Assembly: GCA_038373865.1 (NCBI GenBank)
Contig: JAXGGA010003035.1
Span: forward strand, 1-64,000
Reading direction: 5' to 3'
Length of the DNA: 64,000 bases
Source: Uloborus plumipes
Lineage: Eukaryota > Arthropoda > Arachnida > Araneae > Uloboridae
Under the pieces are notes generated by a model, which did not search any database, had not been told where the DNA came from, and was given only the letters and a program-made list of their open reading frames with translations. Positions 58,507 to 64,000 of the stretch are shown in pieces. Made by a program: the position numbers and the translations under genes. Numbering within the stretch: the stretch's first letter is position 1; each line of letters opens with the position of its first letter.

Positions 58507-59157
58507 CAGGGTGTCCACTCCAATCGTGGACCAATAGCTAATTTCTAAACCGTTAGAGATAAACATATAGTTTATTTAGGAAAAAATCTCCAAATTACGA
58601 AAGGAATTTTGGGCCTATTCAATGTTTTTCAAAAAATCAAATTTTGAAAAAGTTACGAAATTTAAATTTTTATACAGCCCCCCAGTCCTATCAATCATAT
58701 TTAGTAAAACATTCTTGACACTGTAACGTTTAAAACTAAAAAAAAATCACTCTTCTACCACAAAAATTGACCGAGTTATGACGTTTTGAAAAATCAAGAT
58801 TTTGCATTATTTCATGACGTCATCGAGAGATCGCTTAAGGGACCGTATGCGAAATCCTTCAAAATCTTGATTTTTCAAAACGTCATAACTCGGTCAATTT
58901 TTGTGGTAGAAGAGTGATTTTTTTTTAGTTTTAAACGTTACAGTGTCAAGAATGTTTTACTAAATATGATTGATAGGACTGGGGGGCTGTATAAAAATTT
59001 AAATTTCGTAACTTTTTCAAAATTTGATTTTTTGAAAAACATTGAATAGGCCCAAAATTCCTTTCGTAATTTGGAGATTTTTTCCTAAATAAACTATATG
59101 CTTATCTCTAACGGTTTAGAAATTAGCTATTGGTCCACGATTGGAGTGGACACCCTG
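58507..59157. mobile_element. Foldback element GTGTCCACTCC family, copy 2
   Basis: TA at 58505-58506 and 59158-59159. Ends CAGGGTGTCCACTCCAATCG and inverse. Arms of about 305 bp; the conserved centre TGACGTCATCGAGAGATCGC is at about 58815-58834. High similarity to 46274-46970. Confidence 0.9.
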
Positions 59158-59182
59158 TATATATATATATATATATATATAT
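59158..59182. repeat. (TA)n microsatellite
   Basis: Uninterrupted TA run directly abutting the foldback end, so the target was probably a TA repeat. Confidence 0.95.
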
Positions 59183-59199
59183 CAAGCTTGGAGTAATCG

Positions 59200-59365
59200 C
59201 CGATTACGCAATTGTAATCCGAGTAATTTATTACATTTTTTTGTAATCGCAATCATAATCATAATTTGGAAAAGGGGCATTTGTAATCGTATAATCATAA
59301 GTTTAATCAAGTATTTCTTGTGTAATAATTATTGCAATTTTTCTTTCAATAATCGTAATTTATCT
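59200..59365. repeat. Degenerate TAATCG-rich tract
   Basis: TAATCG/GTAATC strings recur irregularly (about 59201, 59215, 59245, 59283, 59350). Simple-sequence derived or an unknown repeat. Confidence 0.45.
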
Positions 59366-59459
59366 TAGTAATAGGGTAATCTGACTTAACTACTAATTAA
59401 CTACTTCACAAATTATTAGCTTGATGCTGCTAAAGAAAGAAAAACACTTATTGAAATAA

Positions 59460-60175
59460 ATACGAGACGTATTTTTAAAGTAAGTACCGTTTTGATGTAA
59501 ATAAAAAACAGACAGAAATATCCTTACATTTGTATTTTTACATGAAAGCATATACCTTAAACTACTTTTTTACACAATTGCCATTAAATTTAAGGCACTT
59601 ATCATATCGTGCAATCAGCTTCGAAAAACGTCCATCCATTGAGAGTGCCGCCAGCTGTGAGGTACGTGAGGTAATTTGTTTTTTAACTGCTAAATCGTAA
59701 AATCTATCCATATTCATCGCAAGATTTCTTCAATACTTGGTGAAACCATTATGAGCGATGAAATGGTTAGGATTTTTGTCCGAACGTTCAAAGGTGACTT
59801 CTCTAATGTGCCCGATGAGGAATGGAGTAATCGACCTTCAGTCACTAATGAAGATTTGGTGCAAAAGTCTCCCAGATAGAGCATCCAGTGACTACTACCT
59901 GTTTTTGCATCTGAAGCAGCACCTCGGCGGCTAGCAAGTTCCACGACAATTATGGTGGTGTCAAGATGATCGTAATTCAGTGGCGGTATATTTATTCGAA
60001 CAAGAACTTCAAAAGCTGATTGTACGATAGGATAAGTGCCTTTATATTGGTGGCAATTGAGTATCAAAGTAGTTTAAGGTATAGGCGTTAATGTTAAAAA
60101 AATAATTATAAAGATATCTTTGCTTGTTTTTAATTTATACTGAAATGGTACTTACTTTAAAAATACGCCTCATAT
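59460..60175 (+). mobile_element. Rearranged mariner element
   Basis: Ends ACGAGACGTATTTTTAAAGT (59462) and inverse (to 60175). Arms of about 170 bp (59462-59631 and 60006-60175) are inverse copies of a mariner 3' end. The middle carries a transposase N-terminal fragment in forward orientation. Confidence 0.7.
59750..60067 (+). pseudogene. Mariner transposase fragments
   Basis: Forward: MSDEMVRIFVRTFKGDFSNV and PDEEWSNRPSVTNEDLVQK (59750-59872) match the mariner linker pattern FK.GR.NV.DE.RSGRPSV..LV. Then KLIVR, DKCLYIGGN (about 60016-60058) matches the mariner C-terminal YDKCL..GG.YV motif. The same C-terminus occurs on the minus strand at about 59575-59625 (KLIARYDKCLKFNGNCV). The catalytic domain is missing. 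The 117-codon minus frame over this region is a shadow. Confidence 0.65.
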
Positions 60176-63100
60176 CAGAAAATTATACAGCTTTACCTAT
60201 TTGTTACATTTAAAAGCATCAGCAGAATTTGAAGGTAGCACCAAAATTCTTCTATCTCTACTTGTAACTGAGATGAGTTTGGAGCAACTAGGCACTGTTA
60301 AAAGAATGTTTTCTTTTTCCATAAAACAAAAAACAGTTATCGTAAACTTCTATAAACGAATAGTTTATTATAGTTTCAGTAATTCAATCAAATTCGTTGT
60401 TTTTAACTAAACGAAAAAATGTAGTTGAACAACAATTGCACATGAGCAAAACAAAATTTTCGCAAAATAGTTTTTCGGTTTATTCAGTAAGATGATGTTC
60501 TTTCAAATGCTTAAACTCTGAGAGTGCCTGCAGTGATTTGAATCAGTTGCAAAAGAAGTCAACTAAAAATTCTTTACATTTATTTTGCTCCAATATATTC
60601 CGAGCTGATCTTTATTTACAGCTTATTTTGAATAAGAATAAAATTTAAAAAAAAAGATTAAAATTTGTTAGGGATTTGATAGGATTTGTTTAGGATTGAA
60701 AATCCTATGTATGTAAATATAATAAAATAAACCTAAATGTACCTATCGATATCGGTCGGTTCATAAACATTAGCAAAAAATGAAATATTTTTTGGAAGTA
60801 ATTTTTTGTTTAATCACATGTTTATAAGAATTATGTCATATCATATTGGTCGGGCTTTATTACAGCATGCATCTGTTGATGCTTAGGCAACGGAAAATTG
60901 ATTCGTGGTACTTTTCATGGACTTAAGCTGTGAATGTCAGTTTAGTGCCGCTCATTTATTTAATTAAAAAGTTAAACATATTTTTTTTTAATATGAGTGA
61001 ATTGATAAAGTTACATTTCGTGTGACTTTACTTCTAGAAAGGAGATAACTACTGAGCTGCAGTTTCTTTCGTTGCGTATTTAACAAGCAAAAATAAAGTT
61101 CCTTTTGGTTTCAGGTTTTTATTGCTTCTAGAAGAATAAAACATGAGCTTTAGCAAAGGAATAGAATCCTATCAAATACAGTTTAAATATTTTCATTGCC
61201 TAAATGAAGACCATGTTAAATATACGGATTTTTTTTTTTTTTTTTGCTCCTTTGGAGATGTTTTCACAACGCGGATTCTGTGTTTTTTGCCATTTTAAAA
61301 AATTTTCTTCTTGCGGGAGATAATTTTCGTTTTGTTCTAAGTAAACCGAACCCTTCAATTTTATTTAAAATTCTATGGGAGGAGAAAAGGACTTTTGATT
61401 TTGTTCTAATTGTAACTCGCATTTCAATCTTACTTTTTTCAGCGGATGATTTTAATCTTCTCAAACCAAACAAGATTGGAAGCATTTTGAAGGGTACACT
61501 AAAACGTAGATTTACAAGACTAGATTTAATAATTAAATTAAACCTTAATAACGAAAACACTTCTTATAACCTATATTGACCTTATAAGCTTGTATTAAAT
61601 GTAAGCACTGTTAGATACCTATTTCGCTTCAAAACTATGTACAGTGTGCTATACTATGTACTCGATTATGATGATGTCACGGTAGTTTAAATTGTGTCTT
61701 ATTTATCCATTTTTTTTCAGTTTTGACGTTTTATTGAAATTACAAAAACATATGAGCAATAATTTCTAAATAATATGTAACTAAACTCGAACTTTATCTA
61801 CCGCAGTAAATATTTAAAATAACTTGAGGGATTTAATTGTGTCAAATGTATATATATTTGTCCAAAACACATCCTTTTTAATATGAGCATAGAAAAGTTG
61901 AAAATCAGTACTGTTTGAATACCAATGAATTCCAAAAATCTAATAAATACTGCATATGTGACAATAAAATGCGGCAATGGAAAATTTATGCAATTATGGA
62001 TTGCATGCTTTAAGTCAAAAGAAACTAAAACCAGAATTAGAGTATTCAAATTTCCTAAAGAGGATTAATTTTAAACAAAACAGCGATGCAAATGCATAAT
62101 GGTTTCTTTTTACTAAAATACTTATTGGAGTTAATCAGTAAAATTCCATAATAATGCCAAATAAGATTAAAATATTTAATAATTCCGTACAAACAGAAAT
62201 TTACATAAATATATTGCAGAAATATTTTTTTTTATCTTTCAGCTTACGTATTTGTCACGAACTCCAAAATTGAAAATTTTCGTAAATATATTCACTAAGT
62301 AATCCTTTTCTATTTTGTAATAATAACATTTAAATACTGTATTCAAAATGACGATTAAAATAGCTTAGGAAGTAATTTCTTGTTTGTGTAGTGCTTAATC
62401 ATACATTTTAGTCATTTTACTGACTTTTTGAAAACAACTGCTTATATGCATACGTTAGGGCCTCTAACGCTAAAACAGAGTATATTATACTATTTTAAAT
62501 AGCAAAATTTGAGTATCAGGAGAGTCATCAGAATGAAACGAAATATTACATACGCAAAAACAATATTGATTTAAGAAATCGATTACAAAATTAAAGCAAA
62601 AAATAATTTTCATTGAAAAACCGCCCAAAAGTGCAGGTTTTAACATCTTGTTACACCACCGCTAACGTGAAAGATTTTGGGCACGTTTACAGTAAATGTG
62701 TTACGAGATGGCTTAGGGCATCGTAAGAAAAATTCCTGTCTAACACCTCCCCTGTATCAACTCGTGTATCCATGCAAACTGTTACTCAACATTGTATTTA
62801 AAACTGGAGACCTAAATCAAAAACTTTTCCTATGATAAATGGTGACTTTGCTTTAAATTTAATAATTTTACTTGTATTAATGGTGCCCTAAAAATTTACT
62901 TTCAGTCTTACAGCTCTTTCTTATTGTTTATTTTTTGTGAAAAAGTTTTTTAATACCCTTTTATTAGTTTTACATGTGGGTTCGTTTGTTTGTTTGTTTG
63001 TATGTAACTCTGAATAAAATATAAAATTCACGTTCTTTACAAATATTAAAAAAAATCATTTAATACTATTATTAATACTAAAGGATAAACTATATTACAT

Positions 63101-63794
63101 GTAGATGTATTGCAAGTGCATGTAAACTGAACGGGTATTCAATAGTGAAAATCGGAGGGAAATCAGTTAGAGTATCATGAAATATAGCTTATCCTTTTAT
63201 ATTAATAATAGTATAAAATATATTACTTTTATATTTGTAAAGAAAAAACTCTCTAAAAGCGTACTTTTTTAGTTTTGTAACTATAATCACTTAATTTTTT
63301 TATTATTATTTGTATGGCATACTGTAATTTCAGAAGCCAAAAAAAAAAAACGTTTTATCATATTGAACTGTAAATATATGCATTAATTGCAAATATTAAC
63401 TAATACGAATGCGCAAATTTATTTTGTTACAAGTGCATGGTATATTTTTTAATTGGTTTGTAAATTTCTTCAATGCAATGCAATTGTTTACCTGTTATAA
63501 TTTTGCAAGATATTAAGATGCTCATTAGGTTACTCTTAAGTTTTTGACCACATATTTCACTACACATAAACATGAACATTTAGGTATTGTGAAAAACACA
63601 AGAAGAAGTTTTCGAATGAAATTAAAGGAAATATTACTGCATTCCCTTGTAATTAAGTTATTTTACTAATCTTGTACAATTTATCTTTTTCATTTTACTT
63701 TAATTGCTCTGAACATTTTAAGATACAAACCTCTGAGTATCCAAGCAATTGAAGTGCGACATTAGAGTCATCTATCCATGAAATAACAGATTTT
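60176..63794. other. Unassigned 3.6 kb AT-rich stretch
   Basis: Opposed open frames at 61244-61579 and 61264-61560 overlap and neither shows a recognisable motif. Simple TTTG repeats occur at about 62986-63000. Confidence 0.4.
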
Positions 63795-63825
63795 GCCCAC
63801 TTGACTTTCTGGATTTCAAGTGGGC
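63795..63825. other. Perfect 10 bp stem hairpin
   Basis: GCCCACTTGA at 63795-63804 pairs exactly with TCAAGTGGGC at 63816-63825 around an 11-base loop. No surrounding gene gives it a role; could be a MITE tip or chance. Confidence 0.5.
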
Positions 63826-64000
63826 AGTTTGTAGTGCTTCGCCATTTAATTGCAATGTTATAGTAACGTTTACCTTTTGTATGGAAGCTAATTATGAAGA
63901 AATCATGTGATGTGTAAGATGTGAATGTGATGTTAAGTACATCACATCATGGGGCAGTTTTCGAAGCAGAAGATTTTAGATAGTTTTATGAAGGGCATTT

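Noticed and set aside
59714..60067. 117-codon minus-strand open frame
   Set aside because: The plus strand carries recognisable mariner transposase text across the same bases; the minus frame is a shadow.
61244..61579. 111-codon forward frame with a 98-codon antisense frame
   Set aside because: Both frames open over the same bases, no motif, composition like the surroundings.

Overview
The window looks like AT-rich, repeat-packed nuclear DNA from an animal, most likely an arthropod and possibly an arachnid. The reasons are long gene-free AT-rich stretches, many microsatellites, tRNA-derived SINEs, and a dense mix of Tc1/mariner, pogo/Tigger-like, hAT and piggyBac-like elements. The taxon is inferred from general character, not from a host gene. 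No host gene can be called with confidence; only a few weak exon-like stretches (about 3.7, 5.4, 10.0 and 10.5 kb) are noted.

Layout. 0-3 kb: a large foldback element, then a motif-reiterating element with a TTAA-flanked element inside it. 3.7-9.6 kb: a partial and a complete copy of one TTAA element. An apparently intact Tc1/mariner element with a 348-residue DD36E-type transposase (5543-6760) lies between them. The complete TTAA copy holds a palindromic MITE and a hAT element, and the hAT element holds another TTAA element. 11-15.5 kb: a small MITE, a 1.3 kb TA-flanked element, and a decayed pogo/Tigger-like element nested in another inverted-repeat element. 16-31 kb: mostly unassigned AT-rich DNA with two copies of an ACTGTAAA-rich element, a degenerate tandem array, a four-copy 461 bp tandem array, a MITE, a SINE and a large foldback.

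31.9-36.5 kb: the most substantial unit. It is a 4.56 kb element with terminal inverted repeats of about 800 bp. It encodes a multidomain protein of about 733 codons (Cys/His cluster, helix-turn-helix, RNase H-like motifs) interrupted by one in-frame TGA. 36.5-37.8 kb: a direct-repeat field of GTTACCGATCTGA. 43-60 kb: further ACTGTAAA elements, a SINE, two copies of a 650-700 bp foldback family, a 150 bp-period degenerate array, a decayed Tigger-like element (53.8-56.0 kb), an RTE-like 3' end and a rearranged mariner remnant. 60-64 kb: no assignable feature apart from a hairpin.

A recurring theme is that many of the unrelated-looking elements repeat their own terminal sequence internally. The two best protein-coding units are the Tc1/mariner transposase and the long-TIR element's putative transposase. 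Neither appears to work with neighbouring genes; each is a self-contained mobile unit.
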